From Microbispora sp. H13382 (GTDB taxonomy: Bacteria > Actinomycetota > Actinomycetes > Streptosporangiales > Streptosporangiaceae): a stretch of DNA of 64,000 bases. The number at the start of each line of letters is the position of its first letter. Position 1 is the first letter of the stretch. The stretch is taken from NCBI RefSeq assembly GCF_014161445.1, contig NZ_JABBXA010000001.1:496001-560000 (forward strand), written 5' to 3'. The notes under the pieces were generated by a model. The model searched no databases. It had not been told where the DNA came from and was given only the letters and a program-made list of their open reading frames with translations. Shown one piece after another: positions 42,380 through 51,164 of the stretch. A program made the translations under genes and the position numbers.

Positions 42380-43206
42380 GCCGCCCGTCGCTTCTTCGCT
42401 GTGATCCAGATAGAGGCCAGGACCAGGAGGCTGATACCCGCGATCCACGCTACAAGGCCCTCGGTGACGGGTCCGATACGGCCCAGCCCCGAGCCGCCGG
42501 GGTCGACCTGCGACCGCACGTGGGTGATGTACGCGATCATGTCGCGCTTCTGCTCCGGCGTGATCGTGGAGTCGTTGAACACCGGCATCGCCTGCGGGCC
42601 GGTGACCATCGCCTCGTAGATCTCCGTCGGCGTCGCAGGGTTCAGCGACGGCGCGTACTTGCCGTAGGTCAGCGCGCCGCCGGCGCCCACGAAGTTGTGG
42701 CACTGGATGCAGTTGGCGCGGAAGAGCTCGCCGCCCTTGGCGGGGTCGCCCTTGGCCGGGTCGACCTGCTCGGCGCTGGGCACCGTCGGGCCGCCGCCCA
42801 GCGACTGGACGTACGCCGCGAGCTGGTTGATGACCACGTCGGTCGCCCACTCCGGGCGCGGCTTGCGCGGAGCCTGGGGACCCGCGTCGGCGGCCGGCAT
42901 GCGGCCGCTGCTCACCTGGAAGTCCACGGCGGCGGCTCCGACGCCGATGAGCGTCGGAGCCTTCTTGGTGCCCTCGGCGTTCATGCCGTGGCAGCTCGCG
43001 CAGTGCGCCACGAACAGGCTCTTGCCCTGCGCCACGTCGTCGGCCTTGCCGGACGCGATCGCGGCGTCCGCGGTGCTGCCGTTCGGCGCCGCGAGCGCGT
43101 AGCCGCCGCCGAGCAGGCCCAGCGCGAGTGCCAAGACGGCGACACGCGCGAGGGGATGGCGCCGTCGGGCGGTGATGGAGTTCACCGAAATCCCCGTTCC
43201 GATCAT
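42376..43206 (-). CDS. qcrC: Cytochrome bc1 complex dihaem cytochrome c subunit
   Basis: A 276-residue protein with a signal/anchor helix (about 20-40), two c-type haem sites CASCH (Cys69-His73) and CIQCH (Cys166-His170), and a C-terminal transmembrane helix (about 247-268). This dihaem subunit replaces the soluble cytochrome c and links the bcc complex to the aa3 oxidase. ATG 43206 overlaps the ctaE stop; GTG 43185 is an alternative start. Confidence 0.97.
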   Translation of the reverse strand: MIGTGISVNSITARRRHPLARVAVLALALGLLGGGYALAAPNGSTADAAIASGKADDVAQGKSLFVAHCASCHGMNAEGTKKAPTLIGVGAAAVDFQVSSGRMPAADAGPQAPRKPRPEWATDVVINQLAAYVQSLGGGPTVPSAEQVDPAKGDPAKGGELFRANCIQCHNFVGAGGALTYGKYAPSLNPATPTEIYEAMVTGPQAMPVFNDSTITPEQKRDMIAYITHVRSQVDPGGSGLGRIGPVTEGLVAWIAGISLLVLASIWITAKKRRAA

Positions 43207-43820
43207 TTGATGATGTAGATGGTCGCGAAAAGGCCGATCCAGACCACGTCGACGAAGTGCCAGTAGTAGGACACGACGATCGCGCTGGTCTGCTGCTCAT
43301 ACGTCAAGCGCTTCGCGGCGTACGTGCGTCCCAGGATGAACAGGAACGCGATCAGACCACCCGTCACGTGCAAGCCATGGAAGCCCGTGGTCAGGTAGAA
43401 CACCGAGTCGTACGGGGAGTGCGAGAGGACGTGGCCCTCGCGCGCCAGGTTCCCGTACTCGTAAAGCTGTCCGCCCACGAAGAAGGCGCCCATCAGGAAG
43501 CTTACGACATACCAGAATCGCAGCTTCTTGACCTGGCCTCGCTCCACGGCCCACACGCCCAGCTGGCACGTGACACTCGACAGGACCAGAACGGTCGTGT
43601 TGAAGGTCGCGAACGGGACTTCGAGGTGCGCCTCGGGCCAGTGCGTGCCCTGCCCGAGGCTGACCGACCGGATGGTGAAGTACATCGCGAACAGCGCCGC
43701 GAAGAACATGAGCTCAGAGGACAACCACACGATGGTGCCGACCTGAACCAGGTTCGGCCGGCTGGACCCGTGCGGTCTCGTCGTCGTAGTAATTGCGGAT
43801 GCTGTCGCCACGCCCAGCAT
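43203..43820 (-). CDS. ctaE: Cytochrome c oxidase subunit III
   Basis: A 205-residue protein with five transmembrane helices. [20 protein letters not shown], the [19 protein letters not shown] segment and [14 protein letters not shown] at the end are diagnostic. ATG 43820 has GGGGAG 8 bases upstream. It is the first gene of ctaE-qcrCAB, convergent with ctaCDF, and divergent from the receiver-like gene. Confidence 0.96.
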   Translation of the reverse strand: MLGVATASAITTTTRPHGSSRPNLVQVGTIVWLSSELMFFAALFAMYFTIRSVSLGQGTHWPEAHLEVPFATFNTTVLVLSSVTCQLGVWAVERGQVKKLRFWYVVSFLMGAFFVGGQLYEYGNLAREGHVLSHSPYDSVFYLTTGFHGLHVTGGLIAFLFILGRTYAAKRLTYEQQTSAIVVSYYWHFVDVVWIGLFATIYIIK

Positions 43821-43982
43821 TATTGCGGCTCCCCAGGTCGGGTCGGCCCACGACCCCCCGCTAGGGTCCACACGCGCCCACGAAACGGGCATGTCACAGC
43901 AATCGCCCCGGGGCTGCGAGCCCTGCAGCCGCGCCGGTAGCATCACGATGACCATACCCCGCGATTCGACAGTGAGCGTGAA

Positions 43983-44378
43983 ATGAGGGTTCTCGTCTAC
44001 AGCGACGACGCAGGCACCCGGGAGAAGGTCCGGCTGGCCATCGGGCGGCGCCCTGCCGCGGACGTGCCCCTCGTCGAGATCGTCGAGTGCGCGACCCAGC
44101 CGGCCGTGATCAAGCATCTCGACTCCGGCGACATCGACGTCGCCGTCCTCGACGGCGAGGCGCAGCCGGCCGGCGGAATGGGGGTCAGCCGCCAGGCCAA
44201 GGACGAGGTGCACAACTGCCCCCCGATCCTGCTGCTCATCGCCCGCAGGGACGACCGATGGCTGGCCAACTGGTCCCGCGCCGACGCCGTCGTCGCGCAG
44301 CCCATCGACCCCGTCGTCCTCGCCGAGGCCGTGGCCGACCTCATGCGGCGCCGCCTCAGCCTCACCCAGGCGCACTGA
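43983..44378 (+). CDS. Atypical receiver-like protein
   Basis: A 131-residue protein with a response-regulator receiver pattern: [11 protein letters not shown] at strand 1 (Asp8, Asp9), [10 protein letters not shown] at strand 3 with Asp57 at the phosphorylation position, and ILLLIARRD at strand 4. The conserved lysine before Pro is replaced by Gln in VVAQPIDP, so it is probably not a standard phospho-switch. No output domain follows. Its TGA stop is in the first unit of a 15-base repeat array, and the frame stays open from there through trpD. Such proteins sit between ctaE and trpD in other actinobacteria as I recall. Confidence 0.7.
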   Translation: MRVLVYSDDAGTREKVRLAIGRRPAADVPLVEIVECATQPAVIKHLDSGDIDVAVLDGEAQPAGGMGVSRQAKDEVHNCPPILLLIARRDDRWLANWSRADAVVAQPIDPVVLAEAVADLMRRRLSLTQAH

Positions 44379-44453
44379 GACCGGGCGCACTGGGACCCGG
44401 CGTACTGGGACCCGGCGTACTGGCACCGGGCGCACTGGCACCGGGCGCACCGG
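44379..44453 (+). repeat. 15-base tandem repeat between the receiver-like gene and trpD
   Basis: Five units: GACCGGGCGCACTGG, two identical GACCCGGCGTACTGG, then CACCGGGCGCACTGG and CACCGGGCGCACCGG. A partial unit precedes them, and its CACTGA provides the stop codon of the upstream gene where the other units have CACTGG. The unit matches the CPBP-gene repeat (17165-17239) in about 12 of 15 bases. The rest of the 300-base interval up to trpD is GC-rich with no further gene visible. Confidence 0.88.
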
Positions 44454-44678
44454 CACCGGCCGCTCGCCGGGTGCCGGGCGGCACGGCACCGGGCGACGGC
44501 ACCCGGCGCTGGGCGCGTGCCGGGTTCCGGCGCATCCGGCGCCCACGCCGGGTCCTGGTTCACCGCGCCCTGGCCCGTACGTCACCGGGCTGACCACCGA
44601 ACGGGGCGCCCGAACCGCCCGGGCGCACAGCCGCACCACCCGCCGACCCGACCGCACATCAACCCCGCGGAGCCCACC

Positions 44679-45728
44679 ATGGACACGCGCACCACCTGGC
44701 CCTCGACGCTGAACGCCCTGCTCGCGGGGGAGAACCTGACGGCCGACGAGACGGCCTGGGTAATGGGGGAGATCATGTCGGGGGCGGCGACCCCGGCGCA
44801 GATCGCCGCCTTCGCCGTCGCCCTGCGGGCCAAGGGCGAGACCGTCGCCGAGGTGACGGGCCTCGTCCGCACCATGTTCGAGCGCGCCACCCCGCTCACG
44901 GTCGAGGGGCCGGTGCTCGACATCGTCGGCACCGGCGGCGACCGGGCGCACACCGTCAACGTCTCGACGATGGCCGCGATCGTCGCGGCGGCGGCCGGAG
45001 CCCGGGTCGTCAAGCACGGCAACCGGGCCGCCTCCTCGCTGTGCGGCGCGGCCGACGTGCTGGAGCACCTCGGCGTCGCCCTCGACCTCGCACCGGAGGC
45101 CACGGCCAGGGTCGCGGTGGAGGCGGGCATCGCCTTCTGCTTCGCGCCCGTCTACCACCCCGCGCTGCGGTTCACCGGCCCGCCGCGCAAGGAGATCGGC
45201 GTGCCGACGGTGTTCAACTTCGTCGGGCCGCTGGCCAACCCCGCGCGCCCCGCCGCCCAGGCCATCGGCGTGTTCGACGCGCGCATGCTGCCGGTCATGG
45301 CCGGCGTCTTCGCGGAGCGCGGCGTGTCGGCGCTCGTCTTCCGAGGCGACGACGGCCTGGACGAGCTGTCCACCGCTGCTCCGTCGGTGGTCTTCGTCGT
45401 CCGGGACGGCACCGCCACCCAGACGACGCTCGACCCGGCCGACCTCGGCATCCCCCGCTCCCAGCCCAGAGACCTGCGCGGCGGCGACGTCGAGTTCAAC
45501 GCGGCGGCGGTCCGCGACCTGCTGGGCGGCAAGACCGGGCCGGTGCGCGACGCGGTGCTGCTGAACGCGGCGGCCGGGCTGGTCGCCTACGACGGCCCGG
45601 GCGACGACCTGGTCGGCGACCTGCGCGCGGCGTACGCCCGCGCGGCCGAGGCGGTCGACTCGGGCAGGGCGGCGCAGACCCTGGAGCGCTGGGTCGAGAT
45701 CAGCCGCGCGCTCGGCGGCAAGGCCTGA
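44679..45728 (+). CDS. trpD: Anthranilate phosphoribosyltransferase
   Basis: A 349-residue enzyme that adds phosphoribosyl to anthranilate in tryptophan synthesis. The PRPP motif is [17 protein letters not shown], followed by [20 protein letters not shown], and [11 protein letters not shown] in the C-terminal domain; DGLDEL supplies the metal ligands. ATG 44679 is chosen from the family N terminus. No other trp gene is adjacent; the position next to ctaE matches Rv2192c in Mycobacterium tuberculosis. Confidence 0.96.
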   Translation: MDTRTTWPSTLNALLAGENLTADETAWVMGEIMSGAATPAQIAAFAVALRAKGETVAEVTGLVRTMFERATPLTVEGPVLDIVGTGGDRAHTVNVSTMAAIVAAAAGARVVKHGNRAASSLCGAADVLEHLGVALDLAPEATARVAVEAGIAFCFAPVYHPALRFTGPPRKEIGVPTVFNFVGPLANPARPAAQAIGVFDARMLPVMAGVFAERGVSALVFRGDDGLDELSTAAPSVVFVVRDGTATQTTLDPADLGIPRSQPRDLRGGDVEFNAAAVRDLLGGKTGPVRDAVLLNAAAGLVAYDGPGDDLVGDLRAAYARAAEAVDSGRAAQTLERWVEISRALGGKA

Positions 45729-45826
45729 TCGTCTTCCCGATCCGGTTCGCCTCCACCGCTGGAGGGATCAGGCGTCCACCTTGATGGGGACGTGCCGGGT
45801 TCGGCCCGAGCCGTACCGTTCCCGCC

Positions 45827-46633
45827 ATGATGCGCCTGTCCGCCCTCCGCGTCATCCACCGCTGGGCCGCGTTCGCCCGTGCCGGGATGGCCCTGTTCGC
45901 CGCCGGTTCCCGCGGCGCGCCCCACACCGGTTCCCGCCCTGGCGCGGTCTTTCCGGGACCGGACCGTGGCAGGGGTGGCCGGCCGTTCCCGGCGGCGGGC
46001 GGGGCGGGCATGCGCCCCGGGCGTGCCGGTAGCGGCGACGAGGAGGACGACGTCGTCGTCCGGGAGCGCCTGCGGATCGCCTCCGAGTTGCACGACCTGG
46101 TGGCGCACGACCTGAGCGTGATGACGCTCGGCGTGGGAGCGGGCCGCGTGATCATGGACAAGGACCCGGAACGCGCGCGGCAGACCTTCCGCGAGGCCGA
46201 GGAGTCGGGCCGGCGGGTCCTGTCCGATCTGCGCCGGATGATGGGCCTGCTGCGCATGGACGGGCAGCGGCGCGGCCCCCAGCCGGGCCTGGGGGACCTG
46301 GCGGGTCTGCTCGACGACTTCCGCGCGAGCGGGCTCGCCGTCTCACTCAAGGAGGCCGGCATCCGGGGGAGCGGCCCCACTCTGGAGCTGTCGGCCTACC
46401 GCATCGTGGAGGAGGCACTGGGCAACGCCCTGTGGTACGGCACGGCCCGTACGGCGACCGTCACGCTGCGGTGGCTGCCCGCCGTCCTGGAGGTCGTCGT
46501 CCACGACGACGGGATGCCCCGCGACCGGCTCATCAGCACCTGGGAGCGGGCGGCGTTGTTCGGCGGCTCGGTCGCCGCGCACCCGTTCCCCGGCGGGTTC
46601 GAGGTCCGCGTCCGGCTGCTGCGCCCGGCCTGA
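45827..46633 (+). CDS. Orphan soluble sensor-kinase-like protein
   Basis: A 268-residue protein. Residues 1-75 are basic and Gly/Pro/Arg-rich with no clear transmembrane helix. Then comes HisKA_3 with RIASELHDLVAHDLSVMTL (His89) and a HATPase-like region with EEALGNALWYG (N box) and VHDDGMPRD (G1-like). The G2 glycine-rich loop is absent or degenerate, and the domain ends early after FPGGFEVRVRL. No response regulator is adjacent. It may be a degraded kinase or an ATP-binding partner of another system. Confidence 0.6.
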   Translation: MMRLSALRVIHRWAAFARAGMALFAAGSRGAPHTGSRPGAVFPGPDRGRGGRPFPAAGGAGMRPGRAGSGDEEDDVVVRERLRIASELHDLVAHDLSVMTLGVGAGRVIMDKDPERARQTFREAEESGRRVLSDLRRMMGLLRMDGQRRGPQPGLGDLAGLLDDFRASGLAVSLKEAGIRGSGPTLELSAYRIVEEALGNALWYGTARTATVTLRWLPAVLEVVVHDDGMPRDRLISTWERAALFGGSVAAHPFPGGFEVRVRLLRPA

Positions 46634-46689
46634 TCGCCGCGCCCGCCCGGCCGGCGCCGCCCCGCGCGGTCTTCCCGCGCCGGGCCGGA

Positions 46690-46977
46690 TCAGTCCGCGT
46701 CGGCGAGGCCGATGGAGAAGGCCGCCTCCAGGTCGTGGCGGGAGTAGGTGCGGAAGGCGATGTGCGTCTCGGTGTGGCGCACGCCGGCCACCTTGTTGAC
46801 GCGGCCGGGCACGACCTCGGCCACCTCCTCGTACCGGCCGACCCTGACCATGGCCAGCAGGTCGAACTCTCCGGTGATCGAGTACACCTCGCTGACGCCG
46901 GCGATCTCGGCGATGGCCTCGGCGACCTCGGGGATCCGGTCGACATCCGCCTTGATGTGGACGATCGCGGTGACCAT
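46690..46977 (-). CDS. RAM-domain-only Lrp/AsnC-like protein
   Basis: A 95-residue protein that consists of the AsnC/Lrp ligand-binding (RAM) domain alone: MVTAIVHIKADVDRIPEVAE, VSEVYSITGEFDLLAMVRV and RHTETHIAF. The DNA-binding helix-turn-helix is absent. Similar stand-alone RAM proteins are widespread in actinobacteria and may bind amino acids as oligomers. It is encoded downstream of the DnaQ-UvrC fusion on the same strand, with a 52-base gap. Confidence 0.82.
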   Translation of the reverse strand: MVTAIVHIKADVDRIPEVAEAIAEIAGVSEVYSITGEFDLLAMVRVGRYEEVAEVVPGRVNKVAGVRHTETHIAFRTYSRHDLEAAFSIGLADAD

Positions 46978-47029
46978 GCGCGTCTCTCCTGCTGTTCCCG
47001 GCTTCGGCTTGTCGCCCCAGAGACTAGCG

Positions 47030-48799
47030 TCACCGCAGCGGCCGTCCCTCACGGCGGTCGCTCCGCTGGTGCCGGTAGGCGCGCTCGATGCGCTCGATCA
47101 GCCGCCCCGCGCCGTACGCGGGAAGGCTCCAGGCGCCGTCGACCTGGACGAGGCGCACGCCGGGGGAGTCGAGCCAGCGCAGCACGCACTCGGTCTCCTC
47201 GGCGCTCGCGGCCGGCGTCGGGCCGGGACCGGGGACGACCGTTTCCGCGGTGGAGACCAGCGCGTCCACGTAGGGCGTGGGATGAGCCCCCCTGGGCATC
47301 ACCCCGGCCGCGGTCAGCCTGCCGTACCGGATGACGTGGATGTCCCAGCCGCCGTCGAAGGCGGGGCTGGCCGCGACCATCTGCGGGATGCCCGTGAGGG
47401 AGCGCAGGCGCTGCATGCGCGCGGCGGTCCTGACGTAGGCCGCGAGCCGGTCGCGGTCGACGGCCGCCTCCTCGTATCGCTGCTCGGCCGAAAGGCGCCG
47501 CATGCGCGCCTCCATGGCGGAGAAGACCGCCTCGGCGCCCTGCTCCATGGCGTGCCGGGCGCGGCGCACGTGCCGGGCGTAGCCCTCCTCGCTCTCGCGG
47601 CCCTCGCAGGGCGCGCCGCAGCGGCCGATCTCGGCGAGCGCGCAGGCGGGCCGCCGCACGCGGGCCGAGATCCGTTCGGTGCACTGCCGCAGCGGCAGCG
47701 CCTCGTGCATGGCCGTCCGCGCGTCGTCGGCCGTGCGGCTGCTGCCGAACGGGCCGAGGTAGGCCGCCCCGTCGTCGCGCACCTCCCGCACCACGCTGAG
47801 CCGCGGGAACGGTTCGTCGGTCAGCTTGAGCCAGACCGCCCGCTCCGGGAAGCGGGACCGCCGGTTGTAGCGGGGCTTGGTCGCTCCGATCATCCGCAGC
47901 TCGCGGATCTCCGCCTCCAGCGCGGTGGCGCAGACGATCGTCCTGACCCGCTCGGCGATGCCGACCATCTCGCGGATGCGCGAGCGGGTCTCGCTCGCGG
48001 TGAAGTAGCTGCGCACGCGGTTGCGCAGGTTGGAGCTCTTCCCGATGTAGAGCGCCTCGCCCCTGGCGTCCTCGAACACGTAGACGCCCGGCGCGCCGGG
48101 CACCCCGTCGGCGAGGTGGCGCTTGCGCTGCTGCTCCGGGGTGGGGGCGCGCACGAAACCGCGCAGGTCCTCCAGCGTGTGCACGCCGAGCGAGCCGACC
48201 CGCGCGATGAGGCCGTGCAGCACGTCGACCGTGGCCCTCGCGTCGGCCAGCGCCCGGTGGCAGGGCTCGGTGGAGCTGCGGAAGAGCCGGGCGAGGGTGG
48301 CGAGCTTGCAGTTGGGGGTCTCGTCGCGGGTCAGCACCCGGCGCGCGAGGTCGGCCGTGTCCACCACCGGATTGGCCGGGGGCGGATAGCCGTTGGCCTG
48401 GCACGCCGCCTTCAGGAACGACATGTCGAACGGCGCGTTGTGCGCCACCAGGGCCGTCCCGGCGACGAACTCCAGGAAGCTCGGCAGCACCTCGGAGAAC
48501 TTCGGCGCGGCCACGACCATGGCGTCGGTGATGCCGGTCAGCACGGAGATGAACGGCGGGATCGGGCCGCCGGGGTCGACCAGCGTGGCGAACTCGCCGA
48601 TCACCTCGCCGCCGCGCACCTTCACCGCGCCGATCTCGGTGATGGCGTGTTCCGCGGACGAGCCGCCGGTGGTCTCCAGGTCGAAGACGACGAACGTCAC
48701 CTCCCGCAGGGGAGTGCCGAGCTCGTCCAGCGTGCCCTGTACCGCATCCACGCCCAAGACCATAGAGACGCCGACCGACAATTGCCGTACCGGCCCCAT
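47030..48799 (-). CDS. DEDDh exonuclease fused to a UvrC-like GIY-YIG nuclease
   Basis: A 589-residue fusion. Residues about 33-200 are a DnaQ-like 3'-5' exonuclease: VVFDLETTGG (Asp40, Glu42), VAHNAPFDMSFL and HRALADARATVDVL. Residues about 235-315 are a GIY-YIG endonuclease: GAPGVYVFEDARGEALYIGKSS-type core. A UvrC-like Cys cluster (CALAEIGRCGAPC) and a UVR-like helical segment follow. Rv2191 of Mycobacterium tuberculosis has the same architecture. Role in DNA repair is expected but unproven. ATG 48763 is an alternative start. Neither start has a clear ribosome site. Confidence 0.9.
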   Translation of the reverse strand: MGPVRQLSVGVSMVLGVDAVQGTLDELGTPLREVTFVVFDLETTGGSSAEHAITEIGAVKVRGGEVIGEFATLVDPGGPIPPFISVLTGITDAMVVAAPKFSEVLPSFLEFVAGTALVAHNAPFDMSFLKAACQANGYPPPANPVVDTADLARRVLTRDETPNCKLATLARLFRSSTEPCHRALADARATVDVLHGLIARVGSLGVHTLEDLRGFVRAPTPEQQRKRHLADGVPGAPGVYVFEDARGEALYIGKSSNLRNRVRSYFTASETRSRIREMVGIAERVRTIVCATALEAEIRELRMIGATKPRYNRRSRFPERAVWLKLTDEPFPRLSVVREVRDDGAAYLGPFGSSRTADDARTAMHEALPLRQCTERISARVRRPACALAEIGRCGAPCEGRESEEGYARHVRRARHAMEQGAEAVFSAMEARMRRLSAEQRYEEAAVDRDRLAAYVRTAARMQRLRSLTGIPQMVAASPAFDGGWDIHVIRYGRLTAAGVMPRGAHPTPYVDALVSTAETVVPGPGPTPAASAEETECVLRWLDSPGVRLVQVDGAWSLPAYGAGRLIERIERAYRHQRSDRREGRPLR

Positions 48800-48829
48800 G
48801 CGACGGTAAAGGAAGGGCCAGGTGAGGAG

Positions 48830-49399
48830 CTACGCGGAGGCCGCCGCGGCGTGCCATTCGCGGGCCAGCATCGCGTAGATCAGCTCGTCGCTCCACGCGC
48901 CGGCGAAGAACTCGTTCTCCACCAGGTGGGCCTCCTTGCGCATGCCGAGCCGCTCCATTAGGCGGGCGGAGGCGGTGTTGCGCGCGTCGCAGTTGCCGTG
49001 GACGCGGTGCAGCCCGAAACCCTCGAACCCGATGCGCAGGATCTCGCGGGCCGCCTCGGTGGCCAGCCCGCGGCCCTGGTACGCCGGATTGAAGACGAAG
49101 CCGATCTCGCCCTGGCGGTGCTCCCGGCTGCGCAGGAACAGCGTGAGATCGCCGATCACCGGCCCTCCGCCGACCAGCGCCGCGGCCACGCTGAGCACGT
49201 CGCCGTCCTCCCTGAGCGACACGCAGCCGATCTTCCGGCCGAGGGCGGCCTTCGTCTCCTCCCGCGTACGGGCGTCCCAGTACAGGTATCTGGTCACCTC
49301 CGGCAGGGAGTGGAAGGCGTGCAGGTCGTCGAGGTCGGCCTCGGTGAAGGGGCGCAGGACCAGCCGGGGGGTCGTGATCGGGTATGGCGGGGTGAACAC
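48830..49399 (-). CDS. GNAT family N-acetyltransferase (RimJ/RimL-like)
   Basis: A 189-residue protein. The start PITTPRLVLRPFTEADLDDL, GEIGFVFNPAYQGRGLATEA (acetyl-CoA loop) and NTASARLMERLGMRKEAH are the classic signature of the Acetyltransf_3 group that modifies protein N termini or small molecules. Start GTG 49399. It is 31 bases upstream of the DnaQ-UvrC gene on the same strand. Confidence 0.9.
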   Translation of the reverse strand: MFTPPYPITTPRLVLRPFTEADLDDLHAFHSLPEVTRYLYWDARTREETKAALGRKIGCVSLREDGDVLSVAAALVGGGPVIGDLTLFLRSREHRQGEIGFVFNPAYQGRGLATEAAREILRIGFEGFGLHRVHGNCDARNTASARLMERLGMRKEAHLVENEFFAGAWSDELIYAMLAREWHAAAASA

Positions 49400-49710
49400 G
49401 CCGCCAAGCGTACGGACGTGCGCCGGGCGCCCGCCAACGGGTTGTCCCGCACCCGCCGCAGGCCCGGTGACAGATCATGAACGCGGCATGGACACGGTGC
49501 GACGGCCGTACCCTTGGAAGAGACAAGAACAAGGGAGTGTCTCGCAGATCTTGCCGTGTGAGGGCGGCCCGGTGGGCGCGCCGCGAGGCTCACGTCTCGC
49601 GGCACGGGCATCGGGGACGTTCTCGCATTCGGGGGCGACAGCACCGCGAGGCGCCGCGGGGCGACCGCAGTGGGCAGAAGATCTGTAGGACACGGCCGAG
49701 GAGCGACGAG
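49400..49710. other. 311-base gene-free interval with small hairpin
   Basis: Between the divergent GNAT and NYN genes. It contains a CCGCGAG/CTCGCGG hairpin (49581-49602) and AG-rich patches, and is probably promoters plus a long leader of the NYN gene. An open frame continues upstream of the NYN start, but its Arg-rich product and the good ribosome site at 49711 argue against coding. Confidence 0.4.
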
Positions 49711-51027
49711 ATGAGTTCAGCCGGAGAAGGCCTGTCTCGTCCGTTGCCCGAGCAGGTCCGTTTACACGTGGTGGAGGTCGCGGCGCAGGTGCTGGGCTCG
49801 ATGCCCGCCGCCGCCGTGCCGCCGCCGTTGCGCAACATCGCCAAGTTCGACCCCCGCAAGCGCGCCCGTCTGGGCAGCGCGCCGATCGCGGCCCAGCTGG
49901 AGAACGACAAGGAGTTCCGCGAGCGGGTGGCCGAGACGCTGGAGGCGGCCTGGCCCGAGCTGGTGGCGAGCCTGGCCGAGGGCACGGTGCCCCCCGCGGC
50001 CGAGCCGGTACTGGTCGCGGCGGCGGCCTACCTGACCCGTCCGCCCGGCTGGCCGGACCTGGTCGAGCAGGCGCGGGCCGACCTGGAGCAGGCCGCCGCG
50101 GCGGGCAGCCAGCGGGAGCAGGCGGAGACGCGGCTGCGCGAGCAGCTCGCGGCGCAGCGTGCCTCCGCCAAGGAGGAGATCGACCGGGTCCGCGAGCAGC
50201 TCAAGGCGGCCCGCGCGGAGAACTCCGACCTGCGGCGCAAGCTGCACGAGGCCCGTGAGCGGGTCAGGGCCGCCGAGGCCAGGACGGCCGAGCTGGAGGC
50301 GGAGACGGCCGAGGCGCGGGCCAGGACCGCGAGCGCCAACGGCGCGGCCGAGACCGAGCTGCGCCGGCTCAGGGAGCGTCTGGCGGACGCCGAGCGCCAG
50401 CTGGAGGCCAGCCGCAGGGCCGCCCGCGAGGGCCGCAGCATCGAGGACGCCAGGGTGCGGGTGCTGCTGGACGCGCTGCAGGACGCCGCCGCGGGGCTGC
50501 GCAAGGAGCTCGGCCTGCCCACGACGATCAGCAGGCCGGCCGACTACGTGACCGCCGTCGTGCCGGGCGAACCGGGCGTGACGGCCGTGCCCGCGCGGGC
50601 GCTGGCCAACGACGACCCCCAGCTGCTCGACCAGCTCCTGGCCATCCCCCACCTGCATCTGATCGTCGACGGCTACAACGTGACCAAGACCGGCTATCCC
50701 TCGCTGACCCTCGCCGACCAGCGGGCCCGGCTGCTCACCGGGCTCGGCGGGCTCGCCGTCCAGACGCGGGCGGAGGTGACGTGCGTCTTCGACGGCGCCG
50801 AGCTGAACGGGCCCGTCCAGGTGTCCGCGCCCCGCGGGGTCCGGGTGATGTTCAGCGCGCCCGGGGAGATCGCCGACGACCTCATCCGCACGCTGGTGCG
50901 GGCGGAGCCGCCGGGGCGGGCGATCGCGGTCGTCTCCTCCGACCGGGAGGTGGCCGAGTCGGTGCGCCGCATGGGCGCGCGCCCGGTGCCCTCGCTCCTG
51001 TTGCTACGGCGGCTCGGCCGGGGCTGA
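49711..51027 (+). CDS. NYN-domain ribonuclease-like protein with long coiled coil
   Basis: A 438-residue protein. The N-terminal 110 residues are helical (FDPRKRARLGSAPIAAQLE), residues about 115-265 are a continuous heptad-rich Glu/Arg/Ala coiled coil, and the C-terminal 130 residues form a YacP/NYN PIN-like nuclease domain: LHLIVDGYNVTKTGYPSL, VTCVFDGAEL, ADDLIRTLV and VVSSDREVAESVRRMGA. The acidic residues for metal binding are present. YacP relatives cleave RNA on ribosomes. ATG 49711 has GAGGAG upstream. Partner is unknown. Confidence 0.85.
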   Translation: MSSAGEGLSRPLPEQVRLHVVEVAAQVLGSMPAAAVPPPLRNIAKFDPRKRARLGSAPIAAQLENDKEFRERVAETLEAAWPELVASLAEGTVPPAAEPVLVAAAAYLTRPPGWPDLVEQARADLEQAAAAGSQREQAETRLREQLAAQRASAKEEIDRVREQLKAARAENSDLRRKLHEARERVRAAEARTAELEAETAEARARTASANGAAETELRRLRERLADAERQLEASRRAAREGRSIEDARVRVLLDALQDAAAGLRKELGLPTTISRPADYVTAVVPGEPGVTAVPARALANDDPQLLDQLLAIPHLHLIVDGYNVTKTGYPSLTLADQRARLLTGLGGLAVQTRAEVTCVFDGAELNGPVQVSAPRGVRVMFSAPGEIADDLIRTLVRAEPPGRAIAVVSSDREVAESVRRMGARPVPSLLLLRRLGRG

Positions 51028-51164
51028 GCCGCCGTACGCACGCTCCGGACCCGCGTCGTCGCCCTGGGTCATGACCACCGCGAATACCTGCGACTAGGTT
51101 GAAGCTTCAAGATCGCCTAGATAGAGTCGCGCGCAGGTTTCGTAGATCTAAAAAGGGGGCCTCA

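Noticed and set aside
44379-44453. CRISPR-like array
   Set aside because: Units are 15 bases, directly adjacent without spacers; this is a tandem repeat.
49477-49710. N-terminal extension of the NYN protein
   Set aside because: The product is Arg-rich and the ATG at 49711 has a proper ribosome site.
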